From positions 310,001 to 374,000 of the forward strand of contig CP075365.1 in NCBI GenBank assembly GCA_019454125.1: DNA of 64,000 bases. The letters are read 5' to 3'. Positions 9,152 through 17,274 of the stretch are shown piece after piece (positions within the stretch are counted from its first letter, which is position 1; each line of letters opens with the position of its first letter). The DNA comes from Fimbriimonadaceae bacterium (lineage in GTDB: Bacteria; Armatimonadota; Fimbriimonadia; Fimbriimonadales; Fimbriimonadaceae). Under the pieces are notes generated by a model. It was given only the letters and a program-made list of their open reading frames with translations. It had not been told where the DNA came from and did not search any database. Made by a program: the position numbers and the translations under genes.

Positions 9152-10327
9152 ATGGTCGCATGGCTTGCCGCCCTCGCCCTCGGCACCGCGCAGGAAGCCC
9201 CTGACCGGGACAGTTTCAGGCGCTGGCTCGCCTTCATCCAGCCGAGCGAGAAGGAGCAGGCCTACAAGCTGGTCGGCTGGCGTAACAAGTTCTGGCCCGC
9301 AGTCGAAGAGGCGAGGAAACTCGGGCGGCCTATCCTCTTCTGGACGATGAACGGCCACCCGCTCGGCTGCACGTGAAACAACGGCGTCCGTGGACGCCAA
9401 GAGGTCTGGTCAGACCCCGAGATCCAAAAACTTAGCCGAGAGTTCGTCACCGTCGCGGACGAGGTCTACATGCTCTATCCGGAGGACTCCGGCAACCTGG
9501 CGCGGGTGCAGAACGACCCCGCCCACCTGTTCTTCAAGAAGTTCGGCGAGTCCATGCCCAAGGGCGACTGGAACCATCCCGGGACGAAGCAGGGCGTCTA
9601 CATGATCGGGCCGAACGCAGAGTATCTGGAGGGGAGGTTCGCCGCTTCTTCGGACCCGGCCGACATGCAAGCCCGCCTTCGCAGGGCCCTCGCCCGCTGG
9701 GAAAAGCTGCGCGAGGAGAAGGGATATGCCGGGAAACCGGTGCCTGCGGTGAAAACCACCATGCCACCGGAGGTGGAAGGCGGGTTCGTCCTGCGGGTCA
9801 ACATGCGCGACCTGCCGCGAGGCGACGGCGACGACAGCGGAGCGAGGCACGAAGACAGGGACAGGAGCGGCGACCCCTGGATCGGGTTCACCCAGTGGGC
9901 GTGGAACGAGAAGTGGATCGGTCTGGAGACGGGCTACCCGTTCGTGCCCGAGGGCTCCGAAGTCGAAGTGGTGGACGAGGCGGTCGTCGGCAGGATCTGG
10001 CGCGAGATGCTGGTCGACAATGTCCGGGGCCAAGCGCCGGAGTGGCGGCCGCAGGACGTGAAGAAAGCCGTGCTCACGAAGGGCCGCATCGCCGAGGCAG
10101 ACGGCACCGTCACCATCGAGTTCCGCGGGGAAGCGATGATGAACGACGGAAGCCGAGGCTATGAGGCGACGGTCTACGGCCAGGGCACCTGGAGCAAGGA
10201 CGCCTGGGAGTTCACGTCGTTCGACCTTGTGGCGGTCGGGATGCGTAAGGGGGCGTCCCGGTTTAACCAGCGCGAGAACGACCTCGGCCCCGCTCCGATG
10301 GGCGTGACCCTCAGCCTTTACCGCTAG
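9152..10327 (+). CDS. Candidate selenoprotein: thioredoxin-like secreted protein with in-frame TGA (CxU motif)
   Basis: One frame runs from ATG through a single TGA at 9374-9376 to TAG at 10325-10327, giving 391 residues if the TGA is decoded. The part before the TGA has a signal-like start (MVAWLAALALGTAQE) and then LGRPILFWTMNGHPLGCT; the part after begins NNGVRGRQEVWSDPEIQ and EFVTVADEVYMLYPED. This layout (a strand, then a Cys-rich turn, then a helix and second strand) resembles a thioredoxin fold with the active site at Cys73-Thr-Sec75. Two hairpins immediately follow the TGA, the second with a GG-starting loop at a spacing usual for bacterial SECIS elements. No ATG-led gene starts cleanly after the TGA: the first ATG there lies inside conserved-looking sequence. 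Alternatives are a nonsense mutation or a base error. No sel genes are in this window. Confidence is for the single gene; the Sec call is about 0.65. Confidence 0.7.
9383..9416 (+). promoter_or_regulatory. Possible bacterial SECIS hairpins directly after the in-frame TGA
   Basis: Two perfect hairpins follow TGA 9374-9376. The first is ggcgtc/gacgcc with loop cgtg (9383-9398). The second is ggtct/agacc with loop ggtc (9403-9416); its loop begins 31 bases after the TGA and its first two bases are G. Bacterial SECIS elements are stem-loops inside the coding region, about 16-37 bases after UGA, with a G among the first two loop bases, so the second hairpin fits. SelB binding is not proven. Confidence 0.5.
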
Positions 10328-11172
10328 ACCGGTCCGGCGACCTGCCCGTGCTCGACCAGCCGCTCGTAAGCCCCGGAGAGGTACCACTTCTCCAGTTCCT
10401 TCGTTCGGTGGACCGGCATGGGGTGGGTCATCCGCGAGCCGTAGAAGAAGAACACGATGGCCTTGCCGATCGAGTCCAGAGCGCTCATGTCTTGGTAAGC
10501 CCTCGATTGGTCCAGGAAGCTTTCGACGCTGGCCTCGTTGTTCAACCGCGAGGGCCCGGCCGTGAGCAAAAGGTTGGCCGATGCGCTGAGGTTGAAGTCC
10601 TGGGCGCAGAGCAGCCCGGCGCGGTCCGCAGAAAGCTCGGCCTGGCGCGACCACTCCAGGAACGCGAGGGCCAGCCCGATGCCGAGCGTGTCCCCCAAGC
10701 CCAGCGTCCGCCGCCCGATCGCTTCCAGCAACGGGAAGATCACGGCCGCGATCGAGTGGAACAGGAGGTGGCCGCTCTTGATGTGGCCGAGCTCATGGCC
10801 CATCAAGTGGAACAGCTGTTCGTCGCTCAGGGCGTCGACGATCGAACTACGGACCGTGATGTAAGGGCGCTCGACCCCGCCCGCGAAGGCGTTCGTGAAC
10901 GGATTGTTGGAAATGTAGAGCTCAGGTTCCGGCACGTCCAAGATCGCGCAGCACTCGCGCATGATCTCGTACAAAGTCCCGTACTGGGTGGGGCCGCACC
11001 GAACCGAAACGGCCATGTTGTAGCAGTACATCCAGCGGTCCCAACCCAGCTCGTGGAACTTGCCCAGCACCTGCGGCAGCAGGGGCAGCCGTTCCAAGGC
11101 TGCCATCGCCTTCCTGTCCGTGTCGGCGGTGTACTCGTCCGCGTTGAGGCCGGGGAATCGCTTTCGCTGCAT
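10324..11172 (-). CDS. M48-family zinc metallopeptidase
   Basis: A 282-residue peptidase of the M48 (Ste24/HtpX) family. The zinc motif HELGH is at residues 126-130 and the third ligand is likely the Glu in RQAELSADRAG about 50 residues later. The preceding YISNNPFTNAFAGGVERPYI is the typical substrate-groove segment. Hydrophobic stretches around LLFHSIAAVIFPLLEAIGRR and LGIGLALAFLEW suggest membrane association. Members degrade misfolded or unneeded proteins. Its stop overlaps that of the convergent candidate selenoprotein gene (shared ctag). It starts with ATG and stands 85 bases from the divergent phzF-like gene. Confidence 0.9.
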   Translation of the reverse strand: MQRKRFPGLNADEYTADTDRKAMAALERLPLLPQVLGKFHELGWDRWMYCYNMAVSVRCGPTQYGTLYEIMRECCAILDVPEPELYISNNPFTNAFAGGVERPYITVRSSIVDALSDEQLFHLMGHELGHIKSGHLLFHSIAAVIFPLLEAIGRRTLGLGDTLGIGLALAFLEWSRQAELSADRAGLLCAQDFNLSASANLLLTAGPSRLNNEASVESFLDQSRAYQDMSALDSIGKAIVFFFYGSRMTHPMPVHRTKELEKWYLSGAYERLVEHGQVAGPV

Positions 11173-11257
11173 CTTTCTGAAATAGTCTACGCCCGCAGGT
11201 TTCGGATCGACCGAAGTCTTGCGTCTCGGGCAGTAAGGCCACCTGTATAATCATCGG

Positions 11258-12049
11258 GTGGCTCACGCGATTTATTTGGTGGACGCCTTTGCCGAGGACA
11301 AGTTCCGGGGGAACCCGGCCGGGGTCTGCATCCTAGACTCCCCCGCCAGCGAGGATTGGATGCAGGCGGTCGCGGCCGAGCTGAACCAGGCTGAGACCGC
11401 ATTCGTGAACCCGGAGAACGACTCCTGGAACCTCAGGTGGTTCACCCCCCGCACAGAAGTCGACCTCTGCGGCCACGCCACCCTGGCCTCCGCCCACGCC
11501 CTCTGGGAAGCGGGGGCTGAGACGGCGGCGACCCCGATCGTCTTCAACACCAAAAGCGGCCGCCTGGTCTGCGAGCTCCGCGAGGGCCAGATCGAGATGG
11601 ACTTTCCTGCGGAGCCGCCGGTCGAGGCCGACCCCCCGTTCGACCTCGCACCGATGCTCGGCGCGAACCCGGTCTGGTTTGGGAAAACGCCGCGAATGTG
11701 GTTCGCCATGCTCTCAAACGAAGAGCGCGTCCGGCACATCAAGCCGGATCCTCCGACGGTCTCCGGCATGGGGCTGCTCGGACTGGTCGTCACGGCGCGG
11801 TCCGAGACGCCTGGCGTTGACTTCGTCAGCCGCGTCTTCGCGCCCCGGGTCGGCATCAACGAAGACGCGGTCACGGGTTCGGCGCACTGCGCCTTGGCCC
11901 CGTTCTGGTCCCCGATCCTCAAGAGGAACGAGATGACGGGCTACCAGGCATCGGGCCGTGGGGGCCGGGTCGGAGTTCGGCTGGCGGGCGACCGCGTCAC
12001 CCTCGTGGGAGCGGCCACCACCGTGCTTTCGGGGCGGATCCGGGTTTGA
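11258..12049 (+). CDS. PhzF-family isomerase/epimerase
   Basis: A 263-residue member of the PhzF family, whose fold matches diaminopimelate epimerase but uses a catalytic Glu. The Glu is in LNQAETAFV near residue 47, and family motifs DAFAEDKFRGNPAGVC, RTEVDLCGHATLASAHALWE and EDAVTGSAHCALAPFW are all present. There are no other phenazine genes here, so the role is probably in unrelated small-molecule metabolism, as for most family members. Translation starts at GTG (gtggctcacgcg). The gene converges with the chemotaxis cluster four bases beyond its stop. Confidence 0.92.
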   Translation: MAHAIYLVDAFAEDKFRGNPAGVCILDSPASEDWMQAVAAELNQAETAFVNPENDSWNLRWFTPRTEVDLCGHATLASAHALWEAGAETAATPIVFNTKSGRLVCELREGQIEMDFPAEPPVEADPPFDLAPMLGANPVWFGKTPRMWFAMLSNEERVRHIKPDPPTVSGMGLLGLVVTARSETPGVDFVSRVFAPRVGINEDAVTGSAHCALAPFWSPILKRNEMTGYQASGRGGRVGVRLAGDRVTLVGAATTVLSGRIRV

Positions 12050-12053
12050 GCCG

Positions 12054-12536
12054 CTAGGCGGCCGCTTCCAGGATCCGCTCCTTCAGCGAGACATTGATCT
12101 CGATCTCGCCCACGTCGCCGACCTTGATCGGGATGACGAGCGCGGGGATGTCTAGCGTCGAAATGTTGACGTTCGTGCCTTTGACGATGGTCGGCGGCGT
12201 GATGTCACAGGTGAAGCCCTGCGCGGCGAGGAGCGTCATCGCGTTGCCGCTGATCATGTTGCCGAGCTCGGCGATGGCGGACGCGGCAAGCTGGTCGAAC
12301 GTGACGACGGGCGCCCCTAGCATCAGCGACGCGATCTTGTCCGCGCAGACGATCGTCATGCCATAGATCACCTGGCCCTCGATATCGCCCGTGATGCCAC
12401 AGACGATGTTCACCTGTTGGGTCGTGAAGACCTGCGGGCGTGCCTTAAGCTGCCCCCTCTCGGGAGCAACCTGGAGCAGCGTCTGGACGACGCTGATGCC
12501 CGCCTGGACGAATGGAAGGACGTATTCGACTTTCAT
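12054..12536 (-). CDS. cheX: CheX-like CheY-P phosphatase
   Basis: A 160-residue protein of the CheC/CheX/FliY phosphatase family that removes phosphate from CheY-P. The single active-site motif is Ex2N in ASAIAELGNMISGNAMTLLA, which separates CheX from the two-site CheC. The second half IVIPIKVGDVGEIEINVSL is the expected dimer strand. It is the last gene of the cheC-cheD-HDOD-cheB-cheR-cheY-cheX run, four bases after cheY. A second phosphatase (CheC) is the first gene of the same run, so CheY-P decay may be set by two enzymes. Confidence 0.9.
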   Translation of the reverse strand: MKVEYVLPFVQAGISVVQTLLQVAPERGQLKARPQVFTTQQVNIVCGITGDIEGQVIYGMTIVCADKIASLMLGAPVVTFDQLAASAIAELGNMISGNAMTLLAAQGFTCDITPPTIVKGTNVNISTLDIPALVIPIKVGDVGEIEINVSLKERILEAAA

Positions 12537-12540
12537 CGCC

Positions 12541-12906
12541 CTAAGCGGCCAGCTGCTTCGTGATCGCCTCTACGACCCTTTCCGCCTGGAACGGCTTGAC
12601 GATGAAGTCTTTCGCCCCGGACTGGATGGCTTCGACGACCATGTTCTTCTGGCCCATGGCGGTGCACATCACGACCTTCGCGCCGGGATCCTTGGCGCGG
12701 ATCTGGCGCAACGCCTCTAGACCGTCCATTTCCGGCATCGTAATGTCCATGGTGACAAGGTCGGGCTTCAACTCGTCGTAGAGCTTGACGGCCTCGTTTC
12801 CGTTCGCCGCCTCTCCAACCACCTCAAACCCGTTTTGGGTGAGGATGTTTTTGAGCGTCACCCTCATAAAAAGGGCGTCATCAGTGATCAAGATGCGTTT
12901 CGCCAT
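12541..12906 (-). CDS. cheY: Chemotaxis response regulator CheY
   Basis: A single receiver domain of 121 residues that, when phosphorylated by CheA, binds the flagellar switch. The acidic pair is at D9-D10 (RILITDDALFMR), the phosphoacceptor is D54 (VTMDITMPEMDG), Thr is in VVMCTAMGQ and the Lys in FIVKPFQ. There is no output domain. The start overlaps the end of cheR by 19 bases. Its place between cheR and cheX supports the chemotaxis role. Confidence 0.94.
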   Translation of the reverse strand: MAKRILITDDALFMRVTLKNILTQNGFEVVGEAANGNEAVKLYDELKPDLVTMDITMPEMDGLEALRQIRAKDPGAKVVMCTAMGQKNMVVEAIQSGAKDFIVKPFQAERVVEAITKQLAA

Positions 12907-13700
12907 TCGCTTACTCCATTATCGGGTTTCTGGTAGAAAAACGGCAGGTTGTTCTGGAAGCCAATTTCCTCTGAGCGGAAAATGCGTTCCGTACTGCCTA
13001 CAAACAGGTAACCACCTGGCCGCAAAGCGTTGAAGAAGCGCTCGTAGAGCGCAGATTTCGCCTCGTCCGTGAAATAGATGACGACGTTTCGGCAAAGGAT
13101 TAAGTCGTAGTTCCTTTCGAAGGGATCGGCTAAGAGGTTGTGCTTCTTGAACTTTAGATAGCGCTTAAGGTCTCCGCAAGCCTTCCACCCTCCGTCCCAT
13201 TCGGCCAGGTACTTGTCCCGGTACTGTTTCGGGACGCCCTTCACGTCCGCGTGGGTGAAGAAGCCTTCGGCCGCTTGGGCCAGCACCGATTGGTCGATGT
13301 CCGTGCCAATGATCTGGTGGACACCGGCGAACTCAAGGTCGAGCGTCATCGCGAGCGAATAGGCTTCCGCGCCATAGCTGCACCCCGCGCTCCAACACTT
13401 CAGCCGCAAGTTCGACTCAAGCAGTTTCGGGATCACTTTCGTACGGAGGACTTCCCACTTTTCAGGATTGCGGAACATCTCCGAAACGTTGATGGCGAGT
13501 TTGTCCAAGAACCAGGCGACGTTCTCCTTTTTCGAAACGACCCATTCGCCAAACTCTTCAAGGTTTGTGCAACCTTGGTTCTCCGCCATCGAGAGCGTCC
13601 GCCGCTGTAGCTGGTTGGCCTTGTACTGGTGCAGGTCCAAGCCCGTCGCCTTCTTGATCCTGGAGTAGAAACTGGACCAGTCGGTTTCCTTAGGATGCAC
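12888..13700 (-). CDS. cheR: Chemoreceptor glutamate methyltransferase CheR
   Basis: A 270-residue CheR, which methylates glutamates of chemoreceptors using S-adenosylmethionine. The N-terminal helical domain (DWSSFYSRIKKATGLDLHQY) leads to the SAM site WSAGCSYGAEAYSLAMTL; LILCRNVVIYF and PGGYLFVGSTE are conserved C-terminal motifs. The GTG giving VHPKETDW is chosen because the family alignment begins here and a gggag site precedes it; reading further upstream runs through cheB in another frame. It overlaps cheB by 11 bases, so translation is likely coupled. Confidence 0.94.
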   Translation of the reverse strand: MHPKETDWSSFYSRIKKATGLDLHQYKANQLQRRTLSMAENQGCTNLEEFGEWVVSKKENVAWFLDKLAINVSEMFRNPEKWEVLRTKVIPKLLESNLRLKCWSAGCSYGAEAYSLAMTLDLEFAGVHQIIGTDIDQSVLAQAAEGFFTHADVKGVPKQYRDKYLAEWDGGWKACGDLKRYLKFKKHNLLADPFERNYDLILCRNVVIYFTDEAKSALYERFFNALRPGGYLFVGSTERIFRSEEIGFQNNLPFFYQKPDNGVSEWRNAS

Positions 13701-14727
13701 GCCGCACGCTCCCGCTGAACTCAGCGACGACTTCCGCGGCCATCCCGTCGAGGTGCACCTCGCGGTCGATGCCGCCGATCTCCTTGGCAGCCCGCGGCAT
13801 GCCATAGACCACACAGCTCTCTTCGCACTCGCCGAACATCTTTCCGCCCGCTTGTCGGACGGCGAGAGCGCCCTGGGCGCCGTCGCGGCCCATGCCGGTG
13901 AAGACAACGCCGAAGCACCGCTTGCCAAAAGCCTTCGCCGCAGACTCAAACATGATGTCGGCGGCCGGTCGCACGCCGTGGATCGGCGCGCGATCGTCGA
14001 GCGACACGCGGCCGGCGGCGTCCACCGTCATATGTTTGCCGCCCGGCGCCAGCAAGGCGAGCCCGGGGGCGAGGCGGTCGCCGTCCTCGGCTTCTTTACA
14101 GGCCATGCCGCCCAGTGCGTCGATCCGCCTGGCGAGGCTCGCCGTGAAACCGACCGGCATGTGCTGCACGATGAGGCACGGGGCCGGAAAATTCGAGGGT
14201 ATGCCCTGGAAGAACGCGACGAGCGCCTTCGGGCCGCCGGTGGAACTCGCGACCAGAAGCACGCGGTCGTCGTTGCCGCTGAAACTGGGAGCCACCCCGG
14301 GGCGCGTCGTACGCACGGTCTTCTGGAGGCGGACGTACTTCGCCGCCTTCAGCTTCTGGACCAGTTCTGCCTTGCTCTGGACAAACTTGAGGCTCGACCC
14401 GCCGCCCGGTTTGGCCAGCAAGTCGATCGCGCCGACCTCCAGCGCAGTGACGCTGGCATCGGCCCCATCCGTGGTGAGGCTGCTCACCATGATCACAGGC
14501 GTCGGACACTCTTGCATGATCCGCCTCAGGGCGGCGATGCCGTCCATCTTGGGCATCTCGACGTCCATGGTGACGACGTCAGGCTTTAGCCTCTTGACCG
14601 CTTCGACCGCTTCGGCCCCGTCGTTGGCCGTGCCGACCAGCTCAAAGTCGTCTTCCGCCTTGATCCAGTCGGTCAGGATGCGGCGGATGAAGGGGGAATC
14701 GTCGACGACGAGGACTCTAAGCTTCAT
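13690..14727 (-). CDS. cheB: Chemotaxis response regulator and receptor methylesterase/deamidase CheB
   Basis: The 345-residue protein has a receiver domain (DD at 9-10, phosphoacceptor D55 in VVTMDVEMPKMDG) and a C-terminal methylesterase. The catalytic serine lies in VASSTGGPKALV, the histidine in IVQHMPVGFT and the aspartate in FTGMGRDGAQG. It removes methyl groups added by CheR, giving adaptation. The start overlaps the upstream HDOD gene by four bases (ATGA). Confidence 0.96.
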   Translation of the reverse strand: MKLRVLVVDDSPFIRRILTDWIKAEDDFELVGTANDGAEAVEAVKRLKPDVVTMDVEMPKMDGIAALRRIMQECPTPVIMVSSLTTDGADASVTALEVGAIDLLAKPGGGSSLKFVQSKAELVQKLKAAKYVRLQKTVRTTRPGVAPSFSGNDDRVLLVASSTGGPKALVAFFQGIPSNFPAPCLIVQHMPVGFTASLARRIDALGGMACKEAEDGDRLAPGLALLAPGGKHMTVDAAGRVSLDDRAPIHGVRPAADIMFESAAKAFGKRCFGVVFTGMGRDGAQGALAVRQAGGKMFGECEESCVVYGMPRAAKEIGGIDREVHLDGMAAEVVAEFSGSVRRAS

Positions 14728-15590
14728 ATCCTCGCCAGCTCCGCGAACAGCTTCTCGTACTCCTCGTAGCCCACCACAAAAGTATCGGCCAGCGCATCGA
14801 GATCGTCAGGCTTCAGGCCGAGCCGCTCGAAGCTGCCCTCGCAGACTCGGTACAGAAGTCCGTCGCCGCCGAGTCCGAAGCCCATCGTAAGTGTAAGGAA
14901 GTTGCCGACGTGGACGCAGTCCACCAAGGCCGAAGGCTCGGGGCACTCGTCGGGCTCGTGGTGGTAGCGGATCGCCGAGACGATCTCGTCAGGAAGGTTC
15001 CATTGGCGGCCCAGATGCTCGCCGACCTCGGTGTGGTCATATCCCAGGATCTTGCGCTCCGCCTCGTCAAAGGGGACGTTGGCCTTCGCGCTGTACTCCG
15101 CGATCAAATTGCTCTTGTTCTCGAGCCACACGCTGAGCGCGACCTTTCCGATGTCGTGCAACAGGCCGGCGGTAAAGGCGAGGTCCGGGTCGCACTTCTT
15201 GCACTCTTGGGCGGCGAGCTGTGCGCCGAGGGCCGTCCCGAACGAGTGCGTCCACAGCTCCTTCGGCCCGAGGTTGTAGCCGTCGAGTTTACGGCTCATC
15301 CAGGGGTAGGTCGCCGCGACCATGCAGAGGTTGCGGACGCACCGCATACCGAGCACGACCACCGACTCCTGGAGGTTCGAGACCTTGCGCTGCAGACCGT
15401 AGTAGGCAGAGTTCGCAAGGCGCAGCACCCGTGCCGTCAGCGCCTGGTCTTGAGCCAGGATGTTCGCGATGCTCCGAGCGTTGCTGGTGCTGCTGTCCGC
15501 TTCGCGCATGACCTTCATGGCGGCGGCGGGCAGGCTCGGCAAGTCGGGTGTCCGCTTGACGATGTCTTCGAGCGTGATGGTAGATGACAT
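14724..15590 (-). CDS. HDOD-domain signalling protein inside the chemotaxis cluster
   Basis: A 288-residue HDOD protein. Key segments are PDLPSLPAAAMKVMREA at the start of the domain, QDQALTARVLRLANSAYYGL and a retained FTAGLLHDIGKVALSVW. HDOD domains are HD-related but usually lack catalysis, and they are thought to serve as signalling scaffolds. Here HD is present (LLHDIG), so activity cannot be excluded. Its place between cheD and cheB suggests a role in chemotaxis or flagellar control. The ATG giving MSSTITLED follows gggaggg about six bases upstream; a longer start would add 10 residues. Confidence 0.9.
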   Translation of the reverse strand: MSSTITLEDIVKRTPDLPSLPAAAMKVMREADSSTSNARSIANILAQDQALTARVLRLANSAYYGLQRKVSNLQESVVVLGMRCVRNLCMVAATYPWMSRKLDGYNLGPKELWTHSFGTALGAQLAAQECKKCDPDLAFTAGLLHDIGKVALSVWLENKSNLIAEYSAKANVPFDEAERKILGYDHTEVGEHLGRQWNLPDEIVSAIRYHHEPDECPEPSALVDCVHVGNFLTLTMGFGLGGDGLLYRVCEGSFERLGLKPDDLDALADTFVVGYEEYEKLFAELARI

Positions 15591-15601
15591 GCGTGCCCTC
15601 C

Positions 15602-16099
15602 CTAAACCCTCAGCGAACAAAGCTGCTGTTCGCCCTTATGGATAGTCTTGACCTTTACGACCCCCGTCGTCAGGTCTGCGATCATAGTTCGGCCCGTTCC
15701 GCCCCCCACGTCGAAGGCGACGACCCGCCAGCGAGCCTCGCGCAGCCACTTTTCGACGGCCACAGAGTTCCGTGCGCCGACGTCCAAGCGGCTGGTCGAA
15801 CTGGGGTCGGCGTTCCCGGCCCGGAAGACTTGGGCGCCTCCCGCATAGGCGACGACGACTTTGCTCATGTCCGCACCGAGCTTTGCCATCCCCTCGGCCA
15901 AAGCGGGCAAGCCGGTGTCCGCGAACTTGCCCGGCTTGTCCACCGGCTTGTCCTTGAACGCCTCCGGGAGCATGATGTGCACCATCGCGGAGACGCGGCT
16001 CGTCGGGTCATAGGCCAGCAACCCGATGCAACTTCCCAAACCTAGGCAGGAGTAGATGATCGGCCGATCGGATACCTGGAGGTCGGCCATTCCCACCAT
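15602..16099 (-). CDS. cheD: Chemoreceptor glutamine deamidase CheD
   Basis: A 165-residue CheD, which deamidates chemoreceptor glutamines and binds CheC to stimulate its phosphatase activity. The catalytic Cys and His are in GLGSCIGLLAYDP and SAMVHIMLPEA, the two hallmark motifs. The start VGMADLQVSD matches the usual VGIADxxV opening, so the ATG at the MVGMADL codon was taken; an upstream GTG overlapping the cheC stop is a possible alternative. It directly follows cheC, the normal partner pairing. Confidence 0.93.
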   Translation of the reverse strand: MVGMADLQVSDRPIIYSCLGLGSCIGLLAYDPTSRVSAMVHIMLPEAFKDKPVDKPGKFADTGLPALAEGMAKLGADMSKVVVAYAGGAQVFRAGNADPSSTSRLDVGARNSVAVEKWLREARWRVVAFDVGGGTGRTMIADLTTGVVKVKTIHKGEQQLCSLRV

Positions 16100-16119
16100 G
16101 ACGCTCGCTGCCACCGCCA

Positions 16120-16740
16120 CTAGGCGGCCTCCGGGATCCCCAGGCGCCGCATGATGACGGCAAGGCCGGACTGGGAAGGGAAGCAGAGGAACGTGCCCTT
16201 CACGAGCGGCACGTCCGTGCTGAAAAGACTGGTCTCGATCGCGAGCGCGGTCAGACACTCAGACTCGGCCTGGGCCAGCATGCTCGAACTGATCGCGCCG
16301 AGCGTCTCGACGGAGACCAGCGGGGGCTCTGCGTGAAGCTCGACCTGGGTCATATCAGAGATGGCTCTTAAGAAGCTCCCGCAGAGGATGTTGCCGATCT
16401 CCAAGGCGGTGGAGGCGTAAAATTCGTCGATCTCGGCCGGGCTCGCCGGGCTTTGCCCCAGGAGCATCTCCCAGAGAGCGCAAGAACTCTCCCAGGGGAA
16501 GATGAAGGCGGTCGTACCAGTTATCTCGCCCCCGAAAGGCACATAGGTCGCCATCGCGACCGCATCGGGGTCATCGCCCAGCTTCGAGGTGTCGGTCCCG
16601 TCCAGGGTGAAGACCTCGGGAATGTCCATGTTGAACGGACGCCCGGTCAGGTCGGCGAGCGATGTCGTCGCGTGTCCGAGCCCGACATTGGCCATTTCTT
16701 TGACCGCGGAAGTTTCGAGTAACCCAAGTCCGATCGCCAT
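16120..16740 (-). CDS. cheC: CheY-P phosphatase CheC
   Basis: A 206-residue CheC with the two Ex2N phosphatase motifs: AVKEMANVGLGHATTSLADL near the N-terminus and ALEIGNILCGSFLRAISDM in the second half. It dephosphorylates CheY-P and is regulated by CheD, encoded just downstream. It is the first gene of the chemotaxis run; no cheA, cheW or receptor is in the window. The region upstream to the divergent carrier-protein gene (about 130 bases) must hold the promoter, but no clear sigma-28 site could be picked. Confidence 0.93.
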   Translation of the reverse strand: MAIGLGLLETSAVKEMANVGLGHATTSLADLTGRPFNMDIPEVFTLDGTDTSKLGDDPDAVAMATYVPFGGEITGTTAFIFPWESSCALWEMLLGQSPASPAEIDEFYASTALEIGNILCGSFLRAISDMTQVELHAEPPLVSVETLGAISSSMLAQAESECLTALAIETSLFSTDVPLVKGTFLCFPSQSGLAVIMRRLGIPEAA

Positions 16741-16869
16741 GTTCCCACCCTGTCACGAGGCGTACGCCTCCAAGCCGTTATCACAGGTGTTCCACGGATG
16801 CTTTACCGGGAACCCCGTATTCCCGCGAGGTTGGCGACCGGCATTTGATCTGGACGGTAAAATGGTCGG

Positions 16870-17274
16870 ATGCCCGGCTTGGACGAAGAGGCGATCCGAG
16901 GGCTTCTTCGGACGGCCCAGAAGCATGGCCTTCGCCAGGTTCGCCTGAAGATCGGATCGAGCGACTTTTCCGCCGTCTTGCCCCGCTCGGCGCCGAAGAA
17001 GCGGTCCCCCGACGCGGTGGCCGCCGTGACCGTCCCGACAGGTCCGGAGGAGGTCGATGTGACGGCCCCGGTCGTGGGCTATTTCGACTGGCGCAAGGAG
17101 CCGGTGGCGGTCGGGCAGAAGGTCGAGAAGGGCCAGGTGATCGCCGAGATCGTCGCGCTCGGCCTCGCAAACGATGTCGTTTCGCCCGTGGAAGGCGAGG
17201 TCGTCGAGGTCTTCGCCGAGAAGGGCCAAGCGGTCGAGTTCGGCAAGCCGCTCCTCAAGGTGAGACCTTCCTGA
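16870..17274 (+). CDS. AccB-like biotinyl/lipoyl-domain protein lacking the biotin lysine
   Basis: A 134-residue protein shaped like the biotin carboxyl carrier of acetyl-CoA carboxylase: a helical N-terminus, a flexible middle and a C-terminal barrel (VTAPVVGYFDWRKEPVAVG ... VEKGQVIAEIVALGLANDVV ... PVEGEVVEVFAEKGQ). The normal EAMKM loop reads VALGL, with Gly98 where the biotinylated Lys should be. It precedes a pilin-like gene and accC with stop/start overlaps, a typical accB position. It may be structural or regulatory, as known for the lysine-less BADC proteins of plants, rather than a carrier. A canonical carrier is encoded at 32853-33296. Confidence 0.8.
   Translation: MPGLDEEAIRGLLRTAQKHGLRQVRLKIGSSDFSAVLPRSAPKKRSPDAVAAVTVPTGPEEVDVTAPVVGYFDWRKEPVAVGQKVEKGQVIAEIVALGLANDVVSPVEGEVVEVFAEKGQAVEFGKPLLKVRPS

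Noticed and set aside
12888-13949. Long N-terminal extension of CheR
   Set aside because: The first 83 codons are a shifted frame of cheB; the family start matches the GTG at 13700.
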